Assembly (NCBI GenBank): GCA_016715795.1
Contig: JADJXP010000002.1
Coordinates: forward strand, 682,001 to 746,000
Length of the DNA stretch: 64,000 nt
DNA from: Chloracidobacterium sp.
Lineage (GTDB): Bacteria; Acidobacteriota; Blastocatellia; Pyrinomonadales; Pyrinomonadaceae
Reading direction: 5' to 3'
Every line of letters starts with the position of its first letter. The stretch's first letter is position 1. The notes beneath the pieces were generated by a model, which searched no databases, had not been told where the DNA came from, and saw only the letters and a list, made by a program, of their open reading frames with translations. The position numbers and the translations under genes are program-made. Below, one piece after another: positions 46,075 to 54,446 of this stretch.

Positions 46075-47925
46075 TCACAAATCTTTGATGCGTTGCTGAA
46101 GGCTGCGGCGAATCTTTTCCAACTCCAATTGCTCGGCCGCGAGTTGATTGGCGAGCTTGATATTGCCGGATTGCGTGGCCAGCGCAGCCTCGCGGCTGAT
46201 CTCGGCAACCCGATGTCCAATAGCCATGCCGCGAAGAGCAAAAATACAGTCCTCGGCTTCGCGCAGAACGCGGTCGATAGGCTCGTCCGGGCGCGGCCTT
46301 GCGGCCTGAAGGACCTCGTGAGCTACGTTGAGCATGTCTTCGTCGTCATCGAGTTGTTCCATTAGCTCCTCGGGACCGATATCTTGCTTTCGCTGCTGTA
46401 TGGCGACAAACGCCGCGAACATCTCGGCGGTCGCCAGGTGCTCATAATCGCTCGGTTCGATTATCGGCATTACCGTGTCGCGAAGCTCACGGTCGTAGGT
46501 TAGCAGCTCGAGCAGGCGGCGTTCGGCGATGGTGGTCTTTGGGCGGGCAGCGCGCGATATCTTCTGCGTGACCGCGGGTGAGATGCCGTGACGTTGTTGT
46601 GATAGGGAATTCCACAATTCACGCCTGAGGCCGGCGTCTTCGACGTGAAAGAACTCCATTGCCTGGTCAAAACTCTCGCGTTTCTGGATGCTGTTGCGGA
46701 TCGCGGCAACGACAGGCAGGAATTCCTCGATCGCGGCGGCCTTTTGCTTGGCGTTTGCGATGTTTCGCTCTCCGACCGAGGTCCGCATGGCGAACTGCAT
46801 AAAAGGCTCAGCGTTGCCGCGCGCCTGATCATAGGTCTTTTTCCCGTTCTCGCGGATAAAATCGTCAGGATCCTTACCGTCGGGCAGCACGAGCACCTTG
46901 ACGTCAAAATCCTGCGGCAAAAGTTGTTCGATCGCCCGCCGCGCAGCCTTGATGCCCGCCGAGTCGCCGTCGTAATTGATGACGACGCTCTTTGCAAAGC
47001 GGCCAAGCAGCTTAGCCTGCTGCTCAGTAAACGCCGTCCCGAGGCTCGCTGCGACATTGGTCACGCCAAACTGGACGAGTGCGATCAAGTCGAGGTAGCC
47101 TTCGACGAGAATGCCGAACGTCTTCTTGCGGATAGCGTCCTTGCCTTGAAAGAGACCGTAGAGATGCTCGCTCTTGACGTATGCCGGCGTCTCGGGCGAA
47201 TTGAGGTATTTCGGCTCATCGTCGGGTTTTAGCGCGCGTGCGCCGAATGCCACCGGCCGCCCGTTGACATCGAGCACCGGGAACATGATCCGCCCACGAA
47301 AGCGGTCGTACGTGCGTTCCTTCTCTTCGTTTACCGAGACAAGCCCGCTTTGCGCGATGACCTTTTCGTCCGCACCAAAGTCACGCAGCACGCTGAGCAG
47401 GCCGTCCCATTTATCAGGCGAAAGGCCGATGCGGAACCGCCGTTGTATCTCTTCAGAGATGCCCCGATTAGCGAGATATTCCCTCGCCTCTTTTGCCTTT
47501 TTACTTTTTCCTTGTAGTTCCTTTTCCCAAAACTCAAGCGCTACCTCGTTTAGCTCGATCACTTGATCGGCAAGCTGCTTCTTCTCTTCACGCTGCTGCT
47601 TTGACCGCTGAAAACTGACGTCATCGACCGGCTCGGGCAGCGGTACGCCGCTCATCTCGGCAACACGTTTGACGGCCTCGGGGAAGTTGAGCCCTTCCAT
47701 CTCCATCAGAAAATTGAAAGCCGTCCCGCCCTTGCCGCAGCCGAAGCATTTATAAAATCCCTTTTCCGGACTCACCGAGAATGACGGTGTCTTTTCCTGA
47801 TGAAACGGACAACACGCCATCCAGTTCCGCCCCTTTTTCTTCAAGTCCAGCGCATACGGCTGTATTATCCGCACCAGATCGGCCCGGGTCTTCAGGTCGT
47901 CAATGAAGTATTGGTCGAAGAGCAT
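46075..47925 (-). CDS. dnaG: DNA primase
   Basis: Makes RNA primers for replication. 616 aa from ATG 47925. N-terminal zinc domain CCPFHQEKTPSFSVSPEKGFYKCFGCG; TOPRIM core with LVEGYLDLIAL and INYDGDSAGIKAARR; C-terminal helicase-binding domain with low similarity. The first 37 bp of the gene are repeated at 48762-48798 behind mutS2, with a UPF0175/PIN module between, so the gene start has been regenerated by an insertion. The ATG overlaps the PIN stop as TGATG; AAAGG lies just upstream within the PIN coding end. Confidence 0.95.
   Translation of the reverse strand: MLFDQYFIDDLKTRADLVRIIQPYALDLKKKGRNWMACCPFHQEKTPSFSVSPEKGFYKCFGCGKGGTAFNFLMEMEGLNFPEAVKRVAEMSGVPLPEPVDDVSFQRSKQQREEKKQLADQVIELNEVALEFWEKELQGKSKKAKEAREYLANRGISEEIQRRFRIGLSPDKWDGLLSVLRDFGADEKVIAQSGLVSVNEEKERTYDRFRGRIMFPVLDVNGRPVAFGARALKPDDEPKYLNSPETPAYVKSEHLYGLFQGKDAIRKKTFGILVEGYLDLIALVQFGVTNVAASLGTAFTEQQAKLLGRFAKSVVINYDGDSAGIKAARRAIEQLLPQDFDVKVLVLPDGKDPDDFIRENGKKTYDQARGNAEPFMQFAMRTSVGERNIANAKQKAAAIEEFLPVVAAIRNSIQKRESFDQAMEFFHVEDAGLRRELWNSLSQQRHGISPAVTQKISRAARPKTTIAERRLLELLTYDRELRDTVMPIIEPSDYEHLATAEMFAAFVAIQQRKQDIGPEELMEQLDDDEDMLNVAHEVLQAARPRPDEPIDRVLREAEDCIFALRGMAIGHRVAEISREAALATQSGNIKLANQLAAEQLELEKIRRSLQQRIKDL
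47889..47925. repeat. 37-bp direct repeat, copy at the functional dnaG start
   Basis: Codons 1-12 of dnaG (MLFDQYFIDDLK). 35 of 37 positions match 48762-48798. The two copies bracket the UPF0175/PIN module. Confidence 0.88.
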
Positions 47926-48341
47926 CAACCTTTCGAGACGAGACTCAGGAACTCAGTCGGATCATACACAGGAACCGGTGACGCCTCGAAATCACTGAAA
48001 TTCCGCGTGACGATCGCGTCGAGGCGCTCAGCCACGGCGGCGGCTACCTGAACGGCATCCTCGAAATCAGATATTCCAAGATTCAGGGCGGCGTTGAGAA
48101 CGCTTTCGTCGGTGCGGCAAATGCGGGTCAACCGGACAATGCGGCGAACAGCTTTAAAAGCATCTTCTCGCCCTTTAAGTTTACGTCCGATATAAAAAAT
48201 ATTGACCGGCGTGACGCTGGCTAAATGGATGGTGATTTGTTTACGAGCGTTGAGACGGAAGATCTCATTAGCATTCGGGAAGAAGGGTTCGCGACGAAGA
48301 AGAAAATCCAACGCGACATCTGTATCGAGCAGGATTTGCAT
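47925..48341 (-). CDS. PIN-domain toxin (VapC-like)
   Basis: 138 aa. PIN fold: N-terminal LLDTDVALDFLL with paired acidic residues, a central DESVLNAALNLGISDFEDAVQ containing the other acidic metal ligands, and C-terminal DAIVTRNFSDF. Such proteins are Mg-dependent RNases neutralised by a linked antitoxin. The upstream UPF0175 gene overlaps it by 1 bp, and its own stop overlaps the dnaG ATG. The pair is likely a toxin-antitoxin unit; the RNA target is unknown. Confidence 0.87.
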   Translation of the reverse strand: MQILLDTDVALDFLLRREPFFPNANEIFRLNARKQITIHLASVTPVNIFYIGRKLKGREDAFKAVRRIVRLTRICRTDESVLNAALNLGISDFEDAVQVAAAVAERLDAIVTRNFSDFEASPVPVYDPTEFLSLVSKG

Positions 48342-48700
48342 TAGGAATGTTTTTCGGCAAGGTACTCTTCGATCAGTTCCCGGTCTTCTTCGCGAGTCAT
48401 CGGGACATACTTGCCATCTGGTCGAAGCGAGCCGGCCAGACTCTCAGTTATTGCGATCCGCTCGTGGATCGCAACCTCGCCCATATCGTCTTCCAGTTCG
48501 TCGAGCGAATAGCCAAAGATCGACACTCCATACTTTCCGAGAGATTCGAGGAATTCTCGCTTCGATACCCCGGCCAAGTTCGCCGCCTGCCCGCCCGAGA
48601 GAGTTCCGTCTTCATACATCTTTGCGGCGAGCGTCATTTTCAGATCAAAATCACTAAGTTTGACGGAATCGGGCAAATTTATCTCAAGCGTCGCGGTCAT
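48341..48700 (-). CDS. UPF0175-family antitoxin
   Basis: 119 aa. UPF0175 pattern: DFDLKMTLAAKMYEDGTLSGGQAANLAGVSKREFLESLGKYGVSIFGYSLDELEDD. UPF0175 proteins usually pair with PIN toxins and carry a small DNA-binding helix-turn-helix (GQAANLAGVSKREFLE). A C-terminal extension with REEDRELIEEYLAE could hold the toxin-binding part. It starts 2 bp after the stop of the dnaG remnant, so its translation is likely coupled to mutS2/remnant. Confidence 0.85.
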   Translation of the reverse strand: MTATLEINLPDSVKLSDFDLKMTLAAKMYEDGTLSGGQAANLAGVSKREFLESLGKYGVSIFGYSLDELEDDMGEVAIHERIAITESLAGSLRPDGKYVPMTREEDRELIEEYLAEKHS

Positions 48701-48702
48701 AG

Positions 48703-48798
48703 TCAGATTTTCCGCCTAATGCCGTTTTGTGTCAACGAGAACCTCAAAATCGCGGCACGCATCTTCAGGTCGTCGATGAAGTATTGGTCGAAGACCAT
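48703..48798 (-). pseudogene. Truncated 5' copy of dnaG
   Basis: 31 codons, ATG one base after the mutS2 TAA. The first 12 codons read MVFDQYFIDDLK, one residue different from real dnaG; residues 13-20 (MRAAILRF) are still weakly alignable to TRADLVRI, then similarity stops. The small frame stays open to 2 bp before the UPF0175 start, so it may now serve as a leader peptide that couples translation. It marks the original mutS2-dnaG junction. Confidence 0.8.
48762..48798. repeat. 37-bp direct repeat, copy behind mutS2
   Basis: Partner of 47889-47925 (35/37 identity). Distance between copies is 873 bp, i.e. the length of the inserted UPF0175/PIN unit. Confidence 0.88.
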
Positions 48799-51264
48799 TT
48801 ATCGTTTGAGTTCCGCAATTGTAGCACCGTGGCCGCCCTGGTTGTCGGGGGCGAACTCGAAGCGGGCGACTAGGTCGCTGGTTTTTAGGAAGTGGTGGAC
48901 GTAGTTCTTTAGCGCTCCGGTGCCGAAGCCGTGGATGATGCGGACGCGAGGAACGCCGGACATGTAGGCTTCGTCGAGGAAGTGGTCGAGTTCGTATTCG
49001 GCGTCGGCGGTGGTACGGCCGATGAGGTTGAGTTCGGCGGCTGTGTCGGGGGCGTCGATGGGGCGGCCGAGTGGCATGCTGTGCTTACCTTTACCACGAG
49101 ACAACTGGCCGCCCGCTGACGCAGGCGGTTCCGACAAGCGCAGATCGACAAGTTTTTCGCGGAGGCGGAGGTTGCCGACTAGGACCTCGGCGACCTCTTT
49201 GTCCATACGCTCGATGGTGCCGGTGTTACCGAAGGATGTGATGACTCTGCTGCCGACCGAGAGAACCACCCCGTCCGGCGAAGCGGCGGCCACCCCTCCT
49301 TCGTAAGGAGGGGAGCCTGATCTGGAACCTCCGCGTCTCGGCGTCTCTGCGGTTGAAATCTTCTGCATGACGGCGCGGTTTAGTTCGGACTTTCGAGTCA
49401 GGCGTTCTTTTTCGAGGCGGTTCTTGAGTGCTTTGTCTTCGATGGTTTTGAGAAATGCTTTCGACTGGCGGTCGAAATCGTCGACGGCGGCGGCTAGCTG
49501 ACCTTCGAATTCTTTTTGCCGTGCTTTTTCCTTCTTTACAGCCTCGATCTCGAGACCGGCGAATTTCATCGCCACGGCTTCGCGTTCTTCTTCGAGAGCA
49601 GCACGAAGATCCTCGGCCTGGCGGGTTTCGGTTTGGAGTTTTTGGAGGTATTTTGCGGCCTCTTGGGCCGAGATGTCGAGATTTTTGCGTGCCGAGTCGA
49701 TTACCTGCTGATCGATCCCAAAACGACGGGCGATCTCGATGCCGGATGAGGCACCGGCGAGGCCGATTAACAACCTATAAGTTGGCTGGAGCGTTTTTTC
49801 GTCGAATTCGACGGAGGCGTTGACGACGCCTTCGTCGTTGGCGGCGTACATTTTGAGGCCGCGATAGTGCGTCGAGGCGATGACGTGTGCACCGCAGTTG
49901 CGGCGGAAATGATCCACGATCGCCACGCCGAGGGCCGAGCCTTCGTCGGGGTCGGTCCCCGTGCCGGCCTCGTCGAGCAGGACGATCGATGGAGGTCGGC
50001 ATTCGCGGATCATGCCGGCTATGTTCGACATATGAGATGAGAATGTCGATAGGTTGGCACTGAGCGATTGATGGTCGCCAATATCGGCGAGGACCGAGCG
50101 GTAAAAGGGAATTTTTGCGCCCTTTGCGGGAACTGGCAGGCCTGAGATCGCCATCAGGCTTAGCAGGCCGGCGGTCTTTAGAACGACCGTTTTGCCGCCG
50201 GCGTTGGCGCCGGAGATGATCATGACCGACTTGGTCGCCGTGAGAGTGAATGAGCATGGGACGATCTCGTTGTCCTCTCGGGGCACACTCCCTACCGGTC
50301 GTGTTTCCGCCTTCGTCGCCGTCGCCTTCAGGTTCTCTTCAAGCAATGGGTGTCGGGCATCGATGAGGTCGAGGGTGTCGTCCGTTATTTGAGGCACGAC
50401 GGCGTTGAATTTACGGGCGAATTCGACCTTGGTCTTGATCGCGTCTAGCTCAGCGACCGCGTCAACGGCGGACTCGACGGCCGGGATCTGTTCGCGAAGC
50501 ATTTCGGTTAGCGAAAACAGTATTTGGGCGACCTCGCGTTCCTCTTTGCCCTTGAGGTTTTGGAGTTCGTTGTTCGCCTCGATGGCGGCGAGCGGTTCGA
50601 CATAAACGGTCTGGCCGCTGGATGAGAAGCCGTGCGCTACGCCGCCGACCTTGCCGCGAAAGTCGGCCTTTACGGGAATCACAAAGCGGTCGTTGCGGAC
50701 CGTGACGATCTCGTCCTGGATCGCCGTTCCGGCCGCCCGCATAGCGGATTCGAGCGACTTTGTTAGTCGAGCGCGTTGGGCGTTTATCTCACGTCGGAGC
50801 GCGGCGAGTTCGGGCGAGGCATCGTCGTCGATCTCGCCGCTTGGTAGCAACTTCTTGTTGATCTGCTCGGTAACGGCGAGCAGCGATGGCGGAATATTCT
50901 CGACTATTTCCCACAGCGTCGGGGCCGCGTCCTTTTCTGGTTGGATAGCGGATCGGGCGAATAAAGCCTGTGCGCACACGCGTGAAATTTCGAGTAAAGC
51001 CATCGGTTCGAGGGCTGCGTTCTCGATGCGCAGCATGGCGAGTGGACCAGACGGGTCTCCGAGGCCGCTGAATGACCACGAAACTTGTTTCTCGTCAACG
51101 AGTTCGATGGCCTCAGAAATTGCTGCAAGGGCGGCGTCTAATTCGATACGGTTCGACAGCGGACACAGCGAGATTACCCGCTCCCGGCCTATGGGTGTTT
51201 GCGCGTTGCGGGCGACCAACTCGAGCAGGCGGCCGAATTCTAATGTGTCGAGCGAATAACTCAT
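48799..51264 (-). CDS. mutS2: Endonuclease MutS2
   Basis: About 821 aa from ATG 51264 (MSYSLDTLEFGRLLEL). MutS core with lever/clamp (EIVTVRNDRFVIPVKADFRG), Walker A GANAGGKTVVLKT, Walker B VLLDEAGTGTDP, a long coiled coil, and a C-terminal Smr nuclease domain (AEYELDHFLDEAYM, RIIHGFGTGALK). MutS2 suppresses homologous recombination or rescues collided ribosomes, depending on the species. Three in-frame palindromic inserts interrupt poorly conserved loops: AETRPVGSVP, GSPPYEGGVAA and EPPASAGGQ. Confidence 0.93.
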   Translation of the reverse strand: MSYSLDTLEFGRLLELVARNAQTPIGRERVISLCPLSNRIELDAALAAISEAIELVDEKQVSWSFSGLGDPSGPLAMLRIENAALEPMALLEISRVCAQALFARSAIQPEKDAAPTLWEIVENIPPSLLAVTEQINKKLLPSGEIDDDASPELAALRREINAQRARLTKSLESAMRAAGTAIQDEIVTVRNDRFVIPVKADFRGKVGGVAHGFSSSGQTVYVEPLAAIEANNELQNLKGKEEREVAQILFSLTEMLREQIPAVESAVDAVAELDAIKTKVEFARKFNAVVPQITDDTLDLIDARHPLLEENLKATATKAETRPVGSVPREDNEIVPCSFTLTATKSVMIISGANAGGKTVVLKTAGLLSLMAISGLPVPAKGAKIPFYRSVLADIGDHQSLSANLSTFSSHMSNIAGMIRECRPPSIVLLDEAGTGTDPDEGSALGVAIVDHFRRNCGAHVIASTHYRGLKMYAANDEGVVNASVEFDEKTLQPTYRLLIGLAGASSGIEIARRFGIDQQVIDSARKNLDISAQEAAKYLQKLQTETRQAEDLRAALEEEREAVAMKFAGLEIEAVKKEKARQKEFEGQLAAAVDDFDRQSKAFLKTIEDKALKNRLEKERLTRKSELNRAVMQKISTAETPRRGGSRSGSPPYEGGVAAASPDGVVLSVGSRVITSFGNTGTIERMDKEVAEVLVGNLRLREKLVDLRLSEPPASAGGQLSRGKGKHSMPLGRPIDAPDTAAELNLIGRTTADAEYELDHFLDEAYMSGVPRVRIIHGFGTGALKNYVHHFLKTSDLVARFEFAPDNQGGHGATIAELKR
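49108..49131. repeat. In-frame palindromic coding repeat type 1, mutS2 copy
   Basis: Partner of 5746-5769. Minus-strand hairpin CCGCCTGC-GTCA-GCGGGCGG encodes PPASAGG between the KOW-like and Smr parts of MutS2. Confidence 0.8.
49293..49313. repeat. In-frame palindrome type 3 in mutS2
   Basis: Perfect 9-bp stem CCCCTCCTT / AAGGAGGGG with a 3-nt CGT loop. It encodes SPPYEGG within a Gly/Ser/Ala-rich insert of MutS2. Confidence 0.78.
50281..50312. repeat. In-frame coding repeat type 2, mutS2 copy
   Basis: Partner of 5662-5693 (30/32 identity). Encodes AETRPVGSVP just ahead of the MutS2 ATPase domain. Confidence 0.8.
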
Positions 51265-51275
51265 GAAAGAAGAAT

Positions 51276-51350
51276 TAACCACAGATGAACACAGATAGAC
51301 ACGGATAGAGTTCTAGATGATCTGTGTGCATCTGTGTTTATCTGTGGTTA
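51276..51350. repeat. Word-repeat hairpin element C
   Basis: Arms 51276-51306 and 51320-51350 (31 bp each, 27 matching) around a 13-nt loop. Each arm has three 10-bp units of the type CACAGATGAA. It fills the gap between the DCC-family gene and mutS2, both on the minus strand. Confidence 0.82.
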
Positions 51351-51355
51351 TTTAT

Positions 51356-51745
51356 TCATAAAAACCGATCTTTTAAATCGGGCGTCGGTATCATGCACAC
51401 GTCCTTTTTGCCGAATAGTTTGTAGCGAAATTTTGCAAACAGCTTATAAAACCAGTCACGGATGAACGTGGGTATGACAATGAATGCGTATCCGAGCGAC
51501 CATATTCCGCCCAATCCGCGAGCGATCTTCAGGGCAGCCGATGAGTGCGTGAACGCCTGACCGTCCTCAACCAAAATTATCGAATCAATATCATCACCGA
51601 TATCAAGCTTAGCCCGCAGACTTTGGCCTGTCTCGGATTGCAGCGGCGCAAATTTGAAGCGTCCGTCAGGGTCATTCCTGATAATAAAATTCACCGCGCC
51701 GTTACAAAAATTGCAGACGCCGTCAAATAGAACGATCCTTTCCAT
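51356..51745 (-). CDS. DCC-family thiol-disulfide oxidoreductase-like protein (DUF393)
   Basis: 129 aa. N-terminal signature VLFDGVCNFCNGAVNFIIRND with the DxxCxxC motif; mid-protein RAKLDIGDDIDSIILVEDG; C-terminal hydrophobic region with YAFIVIPTFIRDWFYKLFAKFRYKLFG. The CxxC suggests redox activity, but the physiological partner is unknown. ATG at 51745 preferred to a TTG one codon earlier. Confidence 0.88.
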   Translation of the reverse strand: MERIVLFDGVCNFCNGAVNFIIRNDPDGRFKFAPLQSETGQSLRAKLDIGDDIDSIILVEDGQAFTHSSAALKIARGLGGIWSLGYAFIVIPTFIRDWFYKLFAKFRYKLFGKKDVCMIPTPDLKDRFL

Positions 51746-51810
51746 CAATAAAAAATTCTACCGCAACAATCGGATAGATTTTAGCTGTGGCTGGGGATAG
51801 ACTCGCAAAC

Positions 51811-52857
51811 ATGGATAGGGAACTGTATTGGCAAGCTGTTGAAACGAATGACGCGAGGTTTGACGGGGCGTTTGTGATCGGTGTGAAAACGACGGGCATA
51901 TACTGCCGTCCCTCGTGTCGTGCCAGGCTGCCAAATCGTGCGAATGTTGATTTTTACGCGACGGTCGGGGCTGCCGAGAATAACGGCTTTCGGGCTTGCA
52001 AGCGGTGTCGTCCCAACGAGGTCAACTCGGTCGATCCGCAGGTCGACCGCGTGCTTCGAGTGTGCGAGTTGATCGACGGCGACGCTTTGACGCTGGGCGA
52101 ACTTGCGGCGGCGGTCGGGTTGAGCAGCTATCATTTGCAGCGGAGCTTCAAGGAGATCATCGGAATTACGCCAAAAAAATACGCGGAGGCAAAACGAATG
52201 GAAAGGTTCAAGGATGAATTGCGGTCAGGCAGCGACGTGGTGACGGCGATGTATGAGGCGGGCTTCGGGTCGAGCAGCAGGTTGTATGAAAAAGCTTCAG
52301 ATGGGCTCGGTATGACGCCGGCGGTTTACAAAAAAGGCGGGCAGGGAATGAAGATAAATTACACGATCGCCGATTGCGAGCTAGGTAAATTGCTCGTCGC
52401 GAGAACGAAACGCGGCATTTGCAGCGTTACGTTTGGCGATACCAAAAAAGAGCTCGCCGACGGCCTCTCACGGGAATTTCCAAACGCCGAGATCACCGAG
52501 GCATCGGACGATCTCGCCAACACGGTCGATGCGATCATCAAGTATCTTTTGGGCAAAAGTAGGCGGCTCGTCCTGCCGCTTGACCTGCAGGCAACGGCGT
52601 TTCAGATGCAGGTTTGGGATTTTTTGCGGAAGATACCTTATGGCGAGACTAGGTCGTATGCCGAAATTGCGGAGGCGTTGGGCGACAAAAAGAAGGTCCG
52701 TGCCGTCGCCCAAGCGTGTGCAAAAAATCGTGTGGCTGTACTTATTCCGTGCCACCGCGTCGTAGCGAGCGACGGCAAACTTAGCGGCTATCGCTGGGGC
52801 GTGGAGCGAAAGGCAAAGCTACTTGCCCGCGAGCGGACGGCTACTCATGCCGAATAG
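51811..52857 (+). CDS. ada: Ada-like bifunctional regulator / O6-methylguanine-DNA methyltransferase
   Basis: Repairs alkylated DNA and activates the adaptive response. 348 aa from ATG 51811 (MDRELYWQAVETND). Zinc-bound methylphosphotriester domain with GIYCRPSC and CKRCRP; AraC-type helix-turn-helix (LTLGELAAAVGLSSYHLQRSFKEIIGITPKKY); and a C-terminal methyltransferase with active-site IPCHRVV. The whole Ada layout is intact. A GTG eight codons upstream is possible. Confidence 0.93.
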   Translation: MDRELYWQAVETNDARFDGAFVIGVKTTGIYCRPSCRARLPNRANVDFYATVGAAENNGFRACKRCRPNEVNSVDPQVDRVLRVCELIDGDALTLGELAAAVGLSSYHLQRSFKEIIGITPKKYAEAKRMERFKDELRSGSDVVTAMYEAGFGSSSRLYEKASDGLGMTPAVYKKGGQGMKINYTIADCELGKLLVARTKRGICSVTFGDTKKELADGLSREFPNAEITEASDDLANTVDAIIKYLLGKSRRLVLPLDLQATAFQMQVWDFLRKIPYGETRSYAEIAEALGDKKKVRAVAQACAKNRVAVLIPCHRVVASDGKLSGYRWGVERKAKLLARERTATHAE

Positions 52858-52873
52858 ACTAGTGTCTTGTGGG

Positions 52874-53320
52874 TCACACTTTCTGCTCGACCGGCTCACC
52901 GTCCCGAAAAAACTCGAGCGACGCTGAATTCAGACAGTAGCGCAGCCCCGTAGGCGGTGGGCCGTCAGGGAAGACGTGGCCTTGATGACCACCGCAGCGG
53001 GCACACCTGATCTCGACGCGTCTCATTCCCCAACTGTTATCCTCGATATTGATTAGGTGCTGCATATCGAACGGAGCATAGAAGGACGGCCAACCTGTCC
53101 CTGAATCGAACTTGTTGGCAGATCTGAACAACGGCAGGCCGCAGAGACGGCAAGCGTATATGCCATCCAGCTTGTTATCGAGGAGCGTTCCGCAAAATGC
53201 CGGTTCGGTACCGTGGTTCAATAGAATCCGGTACTCGTCATCGCTAAGGTCCTGGGCGAGGCGTTGGATGGTGTCGCCTGACAACGGCGTTATGTCGTAG
53301 CCGGAATCTGATGTTTTCAT
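52874..53320 (-). CDS. msrB: Peptide-methionine (R)-S-oxide reductase
   Basis: Reduces methionine-R-sulfoxide in proteins. 148 aa, no signal peptide, so cytoplasmic. Zinc-binding CRLCGLP and CARCGGHQGHVFPDG; core SGTGWPSFYAPF; active-site Cys in RYCLNSASLEF. The resolving Cys position is taken by other residues in many MsrB proteins, so thioredoxin regeneration may differ. Convergent with ada, divergent from nothing; lpxD2 is 23 bp downstream on the same strand. Confidence 0.94.
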   Translation of the reverse strand: MKTSDSGYDITPLSGDTIQRLAQDLSDDEYRILLNHGTEPAFCGTLLDNKLDGIYACRLCGLPLFRSANKFDSGTGWPSFYAPFDMQHLINIEDNSWGMRRVEIRCARCGGHQGHVFPDGPPPTGLRYCLNSASLEFFRDGEPVEQKV

Positions 53321-53343
53321 AACAAAGGGTTGCCGCCCTATGA

Positions 53344-54369
53344 TTACGGTTCGGCCCCAAAGACCTTCTTCTCTAGTTTTCTAAGCCGGGTTGCAAACTC
53401 GCCAAGCCTCCTGAACGCCGCAGTCGAGCGGAGCCAGTCCTTATTATCGAATCCCGGAATACCGGATATCACTTTCCCCGGTTCGACATCGTGGGAGGTC
53501 GCGGACTTCGCAGTGATTATAACGTCGTCACCGACCTTCAGGTGGCCTGCGATGCCGACCTGGCCGGTCAACAGGACGCGTTTGCCGATGTGCGAACTTC
53601 CGGCCAGGCCTGTTTGCGAGCAGATGAGTGTATCTTCGTCAACCGTGCACGAATGGCCTATCTGGACGAGATTGTCGATCTTTGTTCCGCGTCTGATGCG
53701 TGTCTCGCCGACCGAAGCGCAGTCGATCGCGGTATTCGCACCGATCTCGACGTCATCCTCGAGGACTACGCGGCCGGTCTGCGGTATCTTGAGCCAGCGT
53801 CGATTCTCGGTCTTCGCATAACCGAAACCATCGCATCCGATCGTGGAATTGTTGTGGACAATACAGTTGCGGCCGATCTCGCAATTCTCACGGACAGAAA
53901 CGCCCGAATGAATGGTCGTGTTCTCCCCGATGCTGACCCCATCGTAGATGGTCGCATTCGGCATGATCCTTACGCCGTCGCTGATCGTGCAACCAGCCCC
54001 GATCACCACATTCGCGTGTATCTCGACCGCGGCGGCTACATTCGCGGAGGGATCGATAACGGCCGTCGGATGCTGGAAGGCAAGCACCTCAGGCTCTGGG
54101 AAGAAGGCCCTAAGCGCAAGCGTGTAGGCGACGTATGCATCCGTTGCACGGAGGATCGCGATGTCCTCGCGGTCAATATCAACACCTGAACTCAGGAATA
54201 TTGCCGAACCCTTTGTCGTAGCGACCTGCGGTGTGTATGTTGGATTCGCGAGGAAGGTTACCTCGCCCGGAGCCGCGATATCGAGCCCTGCCGCCGACGT
54301 AATCTCGGTATCGGGCGATCCGCGTTCAACCGTAGCTTTTGTGACAGCAGCGAGGTCGGACAGCTTCAT
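53344..54369 (-). CDS. lpxD: UDP-3-O-acylglucosamine N-acyltransferase, copy 2
   Basis: 341 aa from ATG 54369 (MKLSDLAAV); the longer frame to 54414 adds a non-conserved start. Same layout as copy 1: N-terminal uridine-binding domain, hexapeptide beta-helix, and catalytic-His segment DNLVQIGHSCTVDEDTL. Overall it is clearly diverged from the lpxD at 2466 (e.g. IGHS versus IAHN), so it is an old paralogue, not a recent duplication. It might acylate with a different chain length or act on another nucleotide sugar. Confidence 0.9.
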   Translation of the reverse strand: MKLSDLAAVTKATVERGSPDTEITSAAGLDIAAPGEVTFLANPTYTPQVATTKGSAIFLSSGVDIDREDIAILRATDAYVAYTLALRAFFPEPEVLAFQHPTAVIDPSANVAAAVEIHANVVIGAGCTISDGVRIMPNATIYDGVSIGENTTIHSGVSVRENCEIGRNCIVHNNSTIGCDGFGYAKTENRRWLKIPQTGRVVLEDDVEIGANTAIDCASVGETRIRRGTKIDNLVQIGHSCTVDEDTLICSQTGLAGSSHIGKRVLLTGQVGIAGHLKVGDDVIITAKSATSHDVEPGKVISGIPGFDNKDWLRSTAAFRRLGEFATRLRKLEKKVFGAEP

Positions 54370-54446
54370 CTTTCGAAATTTTACCGAAATCCAGCAAAAA
54401 CGGTTAGTCGCCAATTAGCACGGACGGGGGCAGTTTGCCGGCCATG

